Positions 45,503-54,881 of a stretch of DNA of 64,000 nucleotides are shown piece after piece. The position numbers and the translations under genes are program-made. This DNA comes from an uncultured Clostridium sp. Its GTDB lineage: Bacteria > Bacillota > Clostridia > TANB77 > CAG-508. The notes below the pieces were generated by a model. It saw nothing but the letters and a program-made list of their open reading frames with translations. It made no database searches and was not told the origin of the DNA. The stretch spans positions 58,615 through 122,614 of the forward strand of contig CAMXJY010000005.1 in assembly GCA_947244325.1 (NCBI GenBank), read 5' to 3'. Each line of letters begins with the position of its first letter. The stretch's first letter is position 1.

Positions 45503-47428
45503 TTAAATATCTAAGTTCTTTACATATTTCGCATTTTTTTCTATAAATTCTCTTCTTGGATTTACTTCATCTCCCATTAATAATGAAAATGTTTCATCCG
45601 CTGCTATAGCATCATCCATTGTAACTTTTACTAAAATTCTAGTTTCTGGATTCATTGTTGTTTCCCAAAGTTGTTCTGGATTCATTTCTCCTAAACCTTT
45701 ATATCTTTGAATACTAACTTGATCTCTTTCTACTCCTCTTTCTTCTAAAATCTTAAAAGCACCTGACATATCATCTTCATACCAATAAAGGTCTTCCATT
45801 CCCTTTTTAGAGAATTTATAAAGAGGTGGTTGAGCTAAATATACATTTCCATTTTCAAGAAGTGGCCTCATATATCTAAAGAAAAATGTTAATAATAATG
45901 TTCTAATATGTGCACCATCAACGTCGGCATCTGCCATTATAATAACTTTTCCATATCTTATTTTTGTTATATCAAAATCTGGACCAATTCCTGCACCTAC
46001 AGCTAATATTACTGGATTTAATTTATCATTTCCGTATATTTTATCAGCTCTTGCTTTTTCAACATTAAGCATTTTTCCCCATAATGGAAGTATTGCTTGA
46101 AACTTTCTATCTCTTCCTTGTTTTGCACTTCCTCCTGCTGAATCTCCTTCGACTATATATACTTCACATTCTTCAGCAAGTTTACTACTACAATCTGCTA
46201 ATTTTCCTGGTAATGTAGATGTTTCTAGAGAATTTTTCTTTCTTACTAATTCTCTTGCCTTTCTTGCTGCTTCTCTTGCTCTTGAAGCACTTATACATTT
46301 TTCTAATATTGCTTTTGCTACATTTGGATTTTCTTCTAAGAAATTTGCTAAGTGTTCATTAACTACTGATTGAACAATTCCTGTAACTTCACTATTTCCA
46401 AGTTTTGTTTTAGTTTGTCCTTCAAATTGTGGTTCTTTTACTTTTACAGAAATAACTGCAGTTACACCTTCTCTTATATCATCTCCAACTAAATTAGCAT
46501 CTTTTTCTTTTAATATATTTTTTTCTCTTGCATAGTCATTAAATACTTTTGTAAGAGATCTTTTAAATCCTTCTAAATGTGTTCCACCTTCTATTGTATT
46601 AATATTATTAACAAAAGAATATATACTTTCTGAATAACTTGTTGTATATTGAATTGCTATTTCTACTGGAAATTCTCCATCTTTTTCAATATAGATTGGA
46701 TTTGGATGTAATTTTTCTTTATTTTTATTCAAATATTCTACAAAAGAATTTAAACCACCTTCAAAACAAAATTTAGCTTTTTTAGGTACTTCTGGTCTTT
46801 GATCTTCTATTTCTATATTTAATCCTTTTGTTAAAAATGCCATTTCCCTAAATCTATTTTCTAAAACATCATATTCATATTCTAATGTTTCAAAAATTGT
46901 ATCATCTGCTAAAAATCTAACTTTTGTTCCAGTTTTATCTGAATCTCCAATTCTTTCAAGAGTTTTTACAGTTTTTCCTCTTTCAAAACTCATTTGAAAG
47001 ATTCCTCCATCTCTTTGAATTGTAACTTCTGTCCACTGAGATAATGCATTAACAACAGAAGAACCAACCCCATGAAGACCTCCTGATACTTTATATCCAC
47101 TATCTCCACCAAATTTTCCACCAGCATGTAATACTGTATAAACTGTTTCTGCTGCAGATAAACCTGTTTTTTGATGTTTATCTACTGGTATTCCTCTACC
47201 ATCATCTTCTACGTTTATAATGTTTCCTTTTTCAATTATTATTTTAATGTTTTTACAATATCCTGCTAAAGCTTCGTCCACAGCATTATCTACAATCTCA
47301 TATACAAGATGATGTAATCCTCTTACAGAAACACTTCCTATATACATTCCTGGTCTTTTTCTTACTGCTTCTAAACCTTCTAATACTTGTATTTGATCTG
47401 CCTTATACTCATGTTCGAATTTTTCCAT
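45503..47428 (-). CDS. gyrB: DNA gyrase subunit B
   Basis: A 641-residue protein with a GHKL ATPase domain ([33 protein letters not shown]), a transducer domain, a TOPRIM domain ([21 protein letters not shown] and [19 protein letters not shown]) and the C-terminal [11 protein letters not shown] block. It supplies ATP-driven negative supercoiling with GyrA. It lies in the canonical position after recF-remB and starts 15 bases after remB. Confidence 0.97.
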   Translation of the reverse strand: MEKFEHEYKADQIQVLEGLEAVRKRPGMYIGSVSVRGLHHLVYEIVDNAVDEALAGYCKNIKIIIEKGNIINVEDDGRGIPVDKHQKTGLSAAETVYTVLHAGGKFGGDSGYKVSGGLHGVGSSVVNALSQWTEVTIQRDGGIFQMSFERGKTVKTLERIGDSDKTGTKVRFLADDTIFETLEYEYDVLENRFREMAFLTKGLNIEIEDQRPEVPKKAKFCFEGGLNSFVEYLNKNKEKLHPNPIYIEKDGEFPVEIAIQYTTSYSESIYSFVNNINTIEGGTHLEGFKRSLTKVFNDYAREKNILKEKDANLVGDDIREGVTAVISVKVKEPQFEGQTKTKLGNSEVTGIVQSVVNEHLANFLEENPNVAKAILEKCISASRAREAARKARELVRKKNSLETSTLPGKLADCSSKLAEECEVYIVEGDSAGGSAKQGRDRKFQAILPLWGKMLNVEKARADKIYGNDKLNPVILAVGAGIGPDFDITKIRYGKVIIMADADVDGAHIRTLLLTFFFRYMRPLLENGNVYLAQPPLYKFSKKGMEDLYWYEDDMSGAFKILEERGVERDQVSIQRYKGLGEMNPEQLWETTMNPETRILVKVTMDDAIAADETFSLLMGDEVNPRREFIEKNAKYVKNLDI

Positions 47429-47443
47429 TTTTTCCTCCTTAAG

Positions 47444-47689
47444 TTATATCAACCTTTTCGCAATTGTATTCACACCGATTTTTGTGATATACCCTTTTAT
47501 TTTTTTTTCATTTTCCGCTAGTATAAATGATTTATTTATTTCATCCGAAATATTTAAAATATCTCCATTTTCTTCTAAATTTTTATACATAGCTTTATAT
47601 TCTTTTGTATTTTTTATGTAATCAATATTGAATATTCCTATTATATCATGATTTTTTATGATTAAGTCTTTTCCTATATGTAAATACAT
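47444..47689 (-). CDS. remB: RemB/YaaB-like DUF370 protein
   Basis: An 81-residue small protein of the DUF370 family (MYLHIGKDLIIKNHDIIGIFNID), located between recF and gyrB exactly as yaaB/remB in Bacillus. RemB is linked to extracellular-matrix gene control in Bacillus; in Clostridia the role is not established. Confidence 0.85.
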   Translation of the reverse strand: MYLHIGKDLIIKNHDIIGIFNIDYIKNTKEYKAMYKNLEENGDILNISDEINKSFILAENEKKIKGYITKIGVNTIAKRLI

Positions 47690-47705
47690 GCTTATTCCCT
47701 TTCAT

Positions 47706-48776
47706 TTATATTTGCTTGCAAATTCCCTTTTCAACAAAATATTCTGAATTTTGTTTTTCTAAATTTATTTTATCTGTACAGGTTATTATCACTTGATTAT
47801 CAGATATATTTTCTAAAAAACTTTTTCTTCTAACTTCATCAAGTTCTGACATAAAATCATCTAAAAGAAGTATTGGTGTATCATTTATTTCTTCTTTAAC
47901 TATTTGAAGTTCACATAGTTTCAAACTTAAAATAGTTGTTCTTTGTTGACCTTGAGATCCAAATATAGAGACTGGCCTATTATTTATATATATCATAAAA
48001 TCATCTCTATGTACACCTGTTGCTGTAAATCCTCTTTTTATATCTACCTCTCTTGATTTTTTTAAATTTTCTAAAAATGCTTTTTTATCTTTACTGTTTG
48101 ATATATATTTTATTTTTATATCTTCTTTTCCACTTTTTGTTATCAAATTGTGGAAATCTTGTATCTTTTCTGATATTTTTTCTATAAATAATTTTCTATA
48201 TTCATAGATTTTATAAGAATATTCTGCCAATTGCTCATCCCAAATATCTAGCATTTCTGCTTTTTTATTTTCGAATTTTATTTGTCTTAAATAATTATTT
48301 CTTTGTTCTAAATTTTTATTATAGGTATTTAATAAATGTATATAATTTGGCTTAAGTGAACTTATCATCATATCTAAAAATTTTCTTCTTCTTTGAGGTC
48401 CTTCTTTTATTATTTCAATATCATCTGGTGTAAATATTACAACATTTATTTTACCAATTATATCACTCATTTTACTTTGTTTTACATCATTTATATAAAA
48501 TGTTTTTTTATCTTTTATATCTGCTAATATTTTTCCATCTCTATCAGTTTTTTTATATAAAATTTCTACTTTAGCTGTATTTTTATCAAATTTTATTAAT
48601 TCACTATCCTTTTTAGCCCTAAAAGATTTTCCATAAGCACATAAAAATATTGCTTCAATAATATTTGTTTTTCCTTGAGCATTATTTCCAAATATTATAT
48701 TTATATTTTCATTTAATTCAATTTTTTGTTTTTCATAATTTCTAAAATTTTCTAAAGATATTTCTTTTATGTACAT
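47706..48776 (-). CDS. recF: DNA replication and repair protein RecF
   Basis: A 356-residue SMC-like ABC ATPase: Walker A FGNNAQGKTN near residue 33, signature FGSQGQQRT, Walker B ILLLDDFMSELD. It loads RecA at single-strand gaps with RecO and RecR. Start at ATG 48776, 18 bases after the small membrane-protein gene. Confidence 0.95.
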   Translation of the reverse strand: MYIKEISLENFRNYEKQKIELNENINIIFGNNAQGKTNIIEAIFLCAYGKSFRAKKDSELIKFDKNTAKVEILYKKTDRDGKILADIKDKKTFYINDVKQSKMSDIIGKINVVIFTPDDIEIIKEGPQRRRKFLDMMISSLKPNYIHLLNTYNKNLEQRNNYLRQIKFENKKAEMLDIWDEQLAEYSYKIYEYRKLFIEKISEKIQDFHNLITKSGKEDIKIKYISNSKDKKAFLENLKKSREVDIKRGFTATGVHRDDFMIYINNRPVSIFGSQGQQRTTILSLKLCELQIVKEEINDTPILLLDDFMSELDEVRRKSFLENISDNQVIITCTDKINLEKQNSEYFVEKGICKQI

Positions 48777-48794
48777 ATCTATTTTTCCTTTATA

Positions 48795-49001
48795 CTATAG
48801 CATACTCCAAAGCCAACCTAATATTGACTTAACAAATACTGCTACAAAGATAATTAACATTGCCCCTAAAACTATTGCTCCAACATTTATTTTTGTTCCT
48901 GTTTGCTCAAATATCTTTTCTGAAATACCATCAAATTTTTTAGTAATTTTAAAAAATACATCACTTGCTTTTTCATATAGTTCTTTAATTTTTTCTTCCA
49001 T
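48795..49001 (-). CDS. small membrane protein between dnaN and recF
   Basis: A 68-residue protein from ATG 49001 (SD AAAGGGGG). It has an amphipathic charged N-terminal half and one C-terminal transmembrane helix (VGAIVLGAMLIIFVAVFVKSILGWLW). In Bacillus this slot holds the S4-domain gene yaaA; no S4 protein is found here. Function unknown; a tail-anchored topology is likely. Confidence 0.65.
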   Translation of the reverse strand: MEEKIKELYEKASDVFFKITKKFDGISEKIFEQTGTKINVGAIVLGAMLIIFVAVFVKSILGWLWSML

Positions 49002-49078
49002 TTGTATCCCCCTTTTTTCTATAAATAATTTATAGAATCAAACGTTTTCCACTTTTTGTTTGCAAATTGTGGATAGAA

Positions 49079-50194
49079 CTATTCTTTCATTTTTATTGGT
49101 AATATCATATATAAATAATCTCCATCTTCTACTGGTTTTATAATACATGGTGATCTATTTGTACCAAATTCTATATATACTTCTTCATCATCTATTGCTT
49201 TTAATGCATCTAAGAAAAATCTAGGGTTAAATCCTATTTCTAATTCTTTACCTTCTGTTTCTACATATATTTCTTCCTTTGCATCTCCTGTTTGATTTGC
49301 ACAAGATATTGTTACTTTTCCTACTTCTATATTTATTTTAACAGGATATTTTTTTTCTTTTTCTATACTTGATGATGATATTAATAAAATTCTTTCAAAA
49401 CAATTTTGAATATTATTCTTATTAACTTTTACTCTGGTTTCCCAATTTTGTGGTATTGAATTAGAATATTTTAAGAACTCTCCATCTAATAATCTTGTTA
49501 CTATTTTACAGTTTTCCATTTCAAATAAAGCTTGATTTCTTGAAATACCAATTTTTATTGTATCAAAAGAATCTGATATTATTTTATTTACTTCATTTAA
49601 TGTTTTTCCTGGTATAACACTACTAAAACTATTAGATATTTTATCTATATTTTTATTTTTTATTGCTAATCTATATCCATCAACAGCAACAACATTTAAC
49701 TTATTATCTTCTACTTCAAATAAACATCCTGTAAAAATAGGTCTATTTTCTTCTGTACTTACTGCAAAAATAGTTTTTCTTATCATATTTTTTAATGCTG
49801 TTTGTTCTATTTCTATAGAATTATCAATATTTATTTTTGGAAGCTCTGGAAATTCATCTGGATTCATTGTGGCTAATTTATATAAAGAACCTTCACATTC
49901 TATTTCTAATAAGTTATTATCATTAATAGCTATTTTTATATCTGTTTCAGGTAATCTTTTTATAATTTCACTAAACATTACTGCATTTACTACAGTATTT
50001 CCTTGTTCTTCTATTTTAGCTTCTAATATATATTCAATTCCAATTTCTAAATCATATGATGTTAATTTTAATTCGTTTTCATTTGTTTGAATAAGTATTC
50101 CTTCTAATATTGGCATTGTTGTTTTAGATGCAACCCCATTTATTACGGAATTAATACCTTTAAGGATTTTTTCTTTTTCACAAATAAATTTCAT
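49079..50194 (-). CDS. dnaN: DNA polymerase III beta sliding clamp
   Basis: A 371-residue protein with three repeated clamp domains. It begins MKFICEKEKILKGINSV and ends with the usual YMILPIKM tail. SD AGGAG precedes the ATG. It tethers polymerase to DNA and follows dnaA in the conserved order. Confidence 0.96.
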   Translation of the reverse strand: MKFICEKEKILKGINSVINGVASKTTMPILEGILIQTNENELKLTSYDLEIGIEYILEAKIEEQGNTVVNAVMFSEIIKRLPETDIKIAINDNNLLEIECEGSLYKLATMNPDEFPELPKINIDNSIEIEQTALKNMIRKTIFAVSTEENRPIFTGCLFEVEDNKLNVVAVDGYRLAIKNKNIDKISNSFSSVIPGKTLNEVNKIISDSFDTIKIGISRNQALFEMENCKIVTRLLDGEFLKYSNSIPQNWETRVKVNKNNIQNCFERILLISSSSIEKEKKYPVKINIEVGKVTISCANQTGDAKEEIYVETEGKELEIGFNPRFFLDALKAIDDEEVYIEFGTNRSPCIIKPVEDGDYLYMILPIKMKE

Positions 50195-50514
50195 CTTTTT
50201 TTCTCCTTTAATAAAATAATATAATTAGTAGTATTAGTTATAGGTGTTGTGGATTTGGTGGAAAACTTTTCAAAGTATTAATATCCCTAACAAAAATTAT
50301 GTGTAAATAATTGTGTATAACTTTTATAGTTTTCCACATTATTAAATCTCATTTGTGAATTAAGAGTTATTAACAAAATTTCTTCAGGATTTTCACATGT
50401 TATTGTGGAAATCCTTTTTAGCTGTTCCGTAAGAATTAATAGCTCTTCTTTAGTAAAAAAATATGTTTGCAAAACATTATTTTTATTTTTTATTGTTTTT
50501 TATTTATTTTTTAA
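50195..50514. promoter_or_regulatory. dnaA-dnaN intergenic region with DnaA-box matches
   Basis: 320 bases. It contains a full consensus DnaA box TGTGTATAA (50312-50320) and a one-mismatch box TTTTCCACA (50330-50338), plus several looser GTGGAAA repeats. It is probably the second subregion of a bipartite origin and the dnaN promoter. A 61-codon frame (50287-50472) starts at TTG without an SD and is not accepted as a gene. Confidence 0.6.
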
Positions 50515-51864
50515 TTAATTTGAATCTTGGATTATGTTTTTCACACTTTCCACAATTAATTTTGTATTTGCTTTTTCTTTTATTTCTTTTTCAATTTTAT
50601 TTACAGCATGCATAACTGTTGTATGATCTCTATTTCCAAAGTCAGCTCCTATCTTAGGAAAAGACATTTGAGCAACAGCTCTACAAAGATACATTGCTAT
50701 TTGACGAGGATATGCTATATCATTTGATTTTTTTGAAGATACTAAATCTTTTTTATCAATATTAAAATATTTTGCAACTACCTCTTGTATATAATCAGCA
50801 GAAATAACTTTTTCTTTTTGAAGTACTAAATCATTTATTGATTTTTCAGCTATTTCTATTGTTATTGGACTATGTGTTAATGATGCATATGCAACAATTT
50901 TATTTAATGCTCCCTCTAATTCACGAATATTTGAATCTATTTTTGTTGCAATAACAGATAATATGTAGTCATCTATTATTATTTTGTCAGCTTGTACTTT
51001 TTTTCTAAGTATAGCAAGACGAGTTTCATAGTCAGGCATAGAAATATCAGCAAGTATCCCCCACTCAAATCTTGATTTTAAACGTTCCTCTAAAAGTGGA
51101 ATATCTCTTGGTGGTTTATCACTAGATATAATTATTTGTTTTCCATTTTGATGTAATGTATTAAATGTATGGAAAAATTCCTCTTGTCCCATTTTCTTTC
51201 CTGCTATAAATTGAATATCATCTATTAATAATACATCTATATTTCTATATTTATTTCTAAATAATTCATTTTTATAGTTTGCATCTTTTATTGAATTTAC
51301 TAATTCATTAATAAACTGCTCAGATGTTACATATAAAATTTTTGTATTAGGATTGTTTTGCATTATTTTATTTCCGATAGCATGCATTAAGTGAGTTTTA
51401 CCAAGTCCAACTCCACCATATATAAATAAAGGATTATAAGCTGTAGCTGGAGCTTCTGAAACTGCATAAGCTGCTGCTTGAGCAAATTTATTATTATTTC
51501 CTATTACAAAATTATCAAAAGTATATTTTGGATTTAAAAAACTATTATTATAATTTTCTGTATTTATAAAGTTTATATTTTCTTCTATATAATTACTATT
51601 ATTTTGATTTTCTTCTGATTTTTCAATAATTTTAATTTCACAATTTTTATTAGTAATAAAATTAAAAGTATTAGCAACTAAATCAAATAATCGTGATTCT
51701 ATAGCGTCTTTTTGCATTTTAGAAAGAGCGATTAAAACAATTTTATTATCATTTATTGATTCTATTTCTAAACTTTTTATCCAAGTAGTATATGAAATAG
51801 TTGTCATTTCTTCTTTTAGAAGATCTTTTGCTTTAGTAAGTAAATCATTTTTATCAGTAAACAT
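50515..51864 (-). CDS. dnaA: chromosomal replication initiator DnaA
   Basis: About 449 residues from ATG 51864. It has an N-terminal domain I (TTISYTTWIKSLEIES), an AAA+ ATPase (Walker A GGVGLGKTHL, Walker B VLLIDDIQFI, sensor 2 REIEGALNKI-type segment) and a C-terminal HTH with the DnaA signature (GNRDHTTVMHAVNKIE). The longer frame to 51963 overlaps DnaA boxes and lacks an SD, so it is rejected; AAGGA lies 13 bases before the chosen ATG, slightly far. Confidence 0.96.
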   Translation of the reverse strand: MFTDKNDLLTKAKDLLKEEMTTISYTTWIKSLEIESINDNKIVLIALSKMQKDAIESRLFDLVANTFNFITNKNCEIKIIEKSEENQNNSNYIEENINFINTENYNNSFLNPKYTFDNFVIGNNNKFAQAAAYAVSEAPATAYNPLFIYGGVGLGKTHLMHAIGNKIMQNNPNTKILYVTSEQFINELVNSIKDANYKNELFRNKYRNIDVLLIDDIQFIAGKKMGQEEFFHTFNTLHQNGKQIIISSDKPPRDIPLLEERLKSRFEWGILADISMPDYETRLAILRKKVQADKIIIDDYILSVIATKIDSNIRELEGALNKIVAYASLTHSPITIEIAEKSINDLVLQKEKVISADYIQEVVAKYFNIDKKDLVSSKKSNDIAYPRQIAMYLCRAVAQMSFPKIGADFGNRDHTTVMHAVNKIEKEIKEKANTKLIVESVKNIIQDSN

Positions 51865-52318
51865 TGTTTTTAAATCAATCCTTTCTATAGTGAGGTTTAT
51901 CCACAAAATTGTCCACAGTGAATTGTGAAAGCTTTGAATCCTTAGTAAAAATAAATTCAACAATCTGTGGAAAACTTATAATTTCTTTTATCCATTATGC
52001 TCATATAATATCAAAAATATTTTTAAATATCAAGTAAAAATAAAGAAAAAATAATATTTAAAATAAAAATTGTTTTTTTATTTTAAATATTTTAAAAGCT
52101 AGGGGAGAAAGCAATTAAAAAAATTCAGTAATTAATTAAATTTTATTATATTTATTAATAAAAAACATATAAAATTATTAAAATCTTTTATATATACAGT
52201 GTAAGGCTTGACTTTTTTAGCAAAATTATAGTATAATCTATATTACTTGTGAATAAATGGGAAAATTTATTACAAATAAATAATAAAAATAAAATTAATA
52301 TAAATTAGGAGGTGCAAA
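51865..52318. other. oriC: oriC region between dnaA and rpmH
   Basis: The strand polarity of the genes switches here. DnaA boxes: TTATCCACA (51897-51905, perfect), TTGTCCACA (51909-51917, one mismatch), TGTGGAAAA (51966-51974, one mismatch) and TGTGAATAA (52248-52256, consensus). The 52000-52200 stretch is extremely A/T-rich and could be the unwinding element. The rpmH promoter lies at the right edge. Confidence 0.8.
52208..52237 (+). promoter_or_regulatory. rpmH promoter
   Basis: TTGACT (52208-52213), 18-base spacer, TATAAT (52232-52237), with a DnaA box 10 bases downstream at 52248-52256 that could allow DnaA to influence rpmH. Confidence 0.75.
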
Positions 52319-52453
52319 ATGAAAAGAACATATCAACCAAAAAAAAGACAAAGAAATAAAGTTCATGGTTTTAGAAAAAGAATGCAAACAAGAGCAGGAA
52401 GAAAAGTTTTAAAAGCAAGAAGAAATAAGGGAAGAAAAAGTATAGCAGTTTAA
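52319..52453 (+). CDS. rpmH: 50S ribosomal protein L34
   Basis: A 44-residue, highly basic protein, [18 protein letters not shown] at the start and SIAV at the end, diagnostic of bL34. A perfect SD (TAGGAGGTG) precedes ATG 52319. It is first in the conserved rpmH-rnpA-yidD-yidC-jag-mnmE order. Confidence 0.97.
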   Translation: MKRTYQPKKRQRNKVHGFRKRMQTRAGRKVLKARRNKGRKSIAV

Positions 52454-52459
52454 TAAAAA

Positions 52460-52486
52460 GAGGGCATAAAAGCGCCCTTTTTTTAT
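52460..52486 (+). terminator. terminator after rpmH
   Basis: AGGGC and GCCCT arms around an 8-base loop, followed by TTTTTTT. It probably raises rpmH mRNA over the downstream genes. Confidence 0.85.
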
Positions 52487-52558
52487 ACAAAAGTAATTAA
52501 AATTATATAAAAATTCTTTTATTTATTAAATATTGTTTAATATTGTTCTAAAAGGAAA

Positions 52559-52912
52559 ATGAAAAATATGAAAAAAACAGTAATGATTAAGAAAAATTAC
52601 GAATTTAAAAGGCTTTTTTCAAAAGGAAAGTTTTTTTATGGTAATTATATTCATATGTATATAAAGAAAAGCAATAAAAATTATAATAAATTGGGTATTG
52701 CTGTTTCAAAAAAACAAGGAAAAGCTGTTAAAAGAAATAGGATAAAAAGGCTTATAAGAGAGAATTATAAAAATTTTGAAGACTTGATTGAAAATGGAAC
52801 AGAAATTTTAATTATTATAAATAAGGATAAAGATATAAAGGAAATTACTTTTAAACAAATTGAAAAAGATTTTTCGCGCACATTGAAAAAAGCCGAAGTT
52901 TTGGTGAATTAA
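52559..52912 (+). CDS. rnpA: ribonuclease P protein component
   Basis: A 117-residue basic protein with the RNR signature region ([25 protein letters not shown]). It binds the RNase P RNA and helps process tRNA 5' ends. Start near ATG 52559 (SD AAAAGGA); ATG 52568 is an alternative. It is followed one base later by yidD. Confidence 0.95.
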   Translation: MKNMKKTVMIKKNYEFKRLFSKGKFFYGNYIHMYIKKSNKNYNKLGIAVSKKQGKAVKRNRIKRLIRENYKNFEDLIENGTEILIIINKDKDIKEITFKQIEKDFSRTLKKAEVLVN

Positions 52913-52913
52913 A

Positions 52914-53123
52914 ATGAAAAAAATATTAATTAAATTAATTGAATTTTATCAAAAAAATATATCACCAGCATTAGGACATTATTGTAAATATGAACCAACA
53001 TGTTCAGAATACACAAAGCAGGCTATAGAAAAATATGGTTCTGTAAAAGGCATATTTATAGGCATAAAAAGAATATTAAGATGTAATCCATTTTCAAAAG
53101 GTGGATATGATCCTTTAAAATAG
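52914..53123 (+). CDS. yidD: membrane protein insertion efficiency factor YidD
   Basis: A 69-residue protein with the conserved three-cysteine pattern ([21 protein letters not shown], then [13 protein letters not shown]). It assists YidC-mediated membrane insertion. It ends in TAG directly before the yidC SD. Confidence 0.94.
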   Translation: MKKILIKLIEFYQKNISPALGHYCKYEPTCSEYTKQAIEKYGSVKGIFIGIKRILRCNPFSKGGYDPLK

Positions 53124-53140
53124 GGAGGAAATAAAAAAAT

Positions 53141-54031
53141 ATGTTTGATTTTTTTGCTAATATGTTTGGTTATTTACTAAATTTTATTTATGGAATAGTA
53201 AATAATTATGGAATTGCTATAATTATTTTTACTATTATTTTAAAATTAGTAATGTTACCAATTTCTATTAAACAACAAAAAACATTAAAAAAATCTGCTA
53301 AAATGCAGGTGAAAGTAAAGGAAATACAAGAAAAATATAGTAATGATCAAGTAAGACAAAGTCAAGAATTAATGGATTTATATAAAAAAGAAAATATGAG
53401 TCCATTTAGTGGATGTTTAAGCTCGATATTACAAATAATATTAGTATTATCAATGTTTTTCTTAGTAAGTAAACCTTTAACACATATGAGACATATTGAT
53501 CAAGAATTATTAAATTCATATACAACACAAATTTCTGAAAAGTCAGATGGTCAAGTTAGATATCCAGAAATAGCAATAATAAAAGAAATGTCTGATAAAG
53601 ATGAAAATGTAAAATTAAATATGAACTTTCTAGGATTAGATTTAAGTGATATTCCATCACAAGATTATACAAATTGGAAAGTTTATATAATTCCAGCACT
53701 ATACGTTATTACATCGGTTATTTCAACCAAAATAACAACTAGTATGAATAAGAAAGCAAAAGAAGAGCAAGATAGTGAAAAACAAACAAATAGTAATGAA
53801 AAGCCAAAAGAGGAAACTAAAGAATTAAAAGTTCAAGAAGATAAAGAAATAGACACAATGGAAGAAATGAATAAACAAATGAATTTAATGATGCCAATAA
53901 TGGCAGTAAGTATAGCTTTAATTGCTCCACTTGGACTTGCTTTATACTGGCTTGTAAGCAATATACTTATGATTGGAGAAAGATTGATTATAAACAAATT
54001 TTTCAAAGATGAGGAGGAAAATGATGGATAA
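53141..54031 (+). CDS. yidC: YidC/Oxa1/SpoIIIJ-type membrane insertase
   Basis: A 296-residue protein with an N-terminal transmembrane helix, a cytoplasmic coiled loop (KQQKTLKKSAKMQVKVKEIQEKY), then further helices and a charged tail. It lacks the large periplasmic domain of Gram-negative YidC and has no lipoprotein cysteine. It inserts membrane proteins with or without SecYEG. Its 3' end overlaps jag. Confidence 0.94.
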   Translation: MFDFFANMFGYLLNFIYGIVNNYGIAIIIFTIILKLVMLPISIKQQKTLKKSAKMQVKVKEIQEKYSNDQVRQSQELMDLYKKENMSPFSGCLSSILQIILVLSMFFLVSKPLTHMRHIDQELLNSYTTQISEKSDGQVRYPEIAIIKEMSDKDENVKLNMNFLGLDLSDIPSQDYTNWKVYIIPALYVITSVISTKITTSMNKKAKEEQDSEKQTNSNEKPKEETKELKVQEDKEIDTMEEMNKQMNLMMPIMAVSIALIAPLGLALYWLVSNILMIGERLIINKFFKDEEENDG

Positions 54032-54722
54032 TGTATATGTTTTTGAAGGAAAAACATCAACAGAGGCAATAGAAAACGGGTTAAAAGAATTAAAAGTTTC
54101 TAAAAATCAAGTTGATATTAAAATACTAGAAAATGAAGATAAAAGAAGTTTTTTTAGCATATTAACACCAAGAGTAGTAAAAATTGAAATGAGACTAAAA
54201 AATGAAAGTGAATTAGATAAAAAGGAAAATAATAAAATTTCTAAACCACATAAGATATCTGAAGTTGATATAGAAGAAGTTAAGAAAAATATAGATAAAT
54301 TTTTAAAAGAATTTATAGAAAAATTACCAAATAAAAATTTAAAATATGAAATAAAAGAAGAAGAAAATTTAATAAAAATAAATATTGATGGAGAAGATAC
54401 AGGATATTTAATAGGATATAGAGGAGAAGTTTTAAATAGTATTCAAACAGTTATATCAAATATAGCTTCAAAATCAAGTAAAGAAAAAGTTAAAGTTTTA
54501 TTAAATATAGGTGGTTATAGAGAAAAAAGAGAAAAAGATTTACAAAATTTAGCAGTGAAAATTGCTGGTACTGTGATAAAAACTAGAAAAGATATAACAT
54601 TAGAGCCAATGACAGCATATGAAAGAAAAATAATTCATACAAAATTACAAGAAAATGAAAGAGTTAAAACTTTTAGTGTAGGTGAAGAACCTTATAGAAA
54701 AGTAGTGGTTTCATTAAAATAA
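54024..54722 (+). CDS. jag: Jag/KhpB RNA-binding protein
   Basis: About 232 residues from ATG 54024 or 54021, behind GAGGAGG. It has an N-terminal Jag domain (EGKTSTEAIENGLKEL), a KH domain with GYRGEVLNSIQ and a C-terminal R3H domain (EPMTAYERKIIHTKL). The KhpA/KhpB pair binds RNA and affects cell division and sporulation in Firmicutes. It overlaps the yidC end. Confidence 0.93.
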   Translation: MDNVYVFEGKTSTEAIENGLKELKVSKNQVDIKILENEDKRSFFSILTPRVVKIEMRLKNESELDKKENNKISKPHKISEVDIEEVKKNIDKFLKEFIEKLPNKNLKYEIKEEENLIKINIDGEDTGYLIGYRGEVLNSIQTVISNIASKSSKEKVKVLLNIGGYREKREKDLQNLAVKIAGTVIKTRKDITLEPMTAYERKIIHTKLQENERVKTFSVGEEPYRKVVVSLK

Positions 54723-54742
54723 AGTAAAAATAAAAAAAGCAT

Positions 54743-54786
54743 AAAGCAAATCAGATTAATAGAATAATTTGGTTTGCTTTATTTTT
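54743..54786 (+). terminator. terminator after jag
   Basis: AAAGCAAA (54743-54750) and TTTGCTTT (54773-54780) with further inner pairing (GATTA/TAATT), then ATTTTTAT. Confidence 0.8.
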
Positions 54787-54818
54787 ATCTATATTGTCTT
54801 AAAATAAAGTATATTTTA

Positions 54819-54847
54819 TTGCAAAATTATGTTTACTATGGTATAAT
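54819..54847 (+). promoter_or_regulatory. mnmE promoter
   Basis: TTGCAA (54819-54824), 17-base spacer, TATAAT (54842-54847). Confidence 0.7.
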
Positions 54848-54881
54848 AAACCATGATTTTTAAGGAGAAAGGAGTAATAAA

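Noticed and set aside
50287..50472. 61-codon frame between dnaA and dnaN
   Set aside because: TTG start without SD, overlaps DnaA-box matches; more likely origin DNA.
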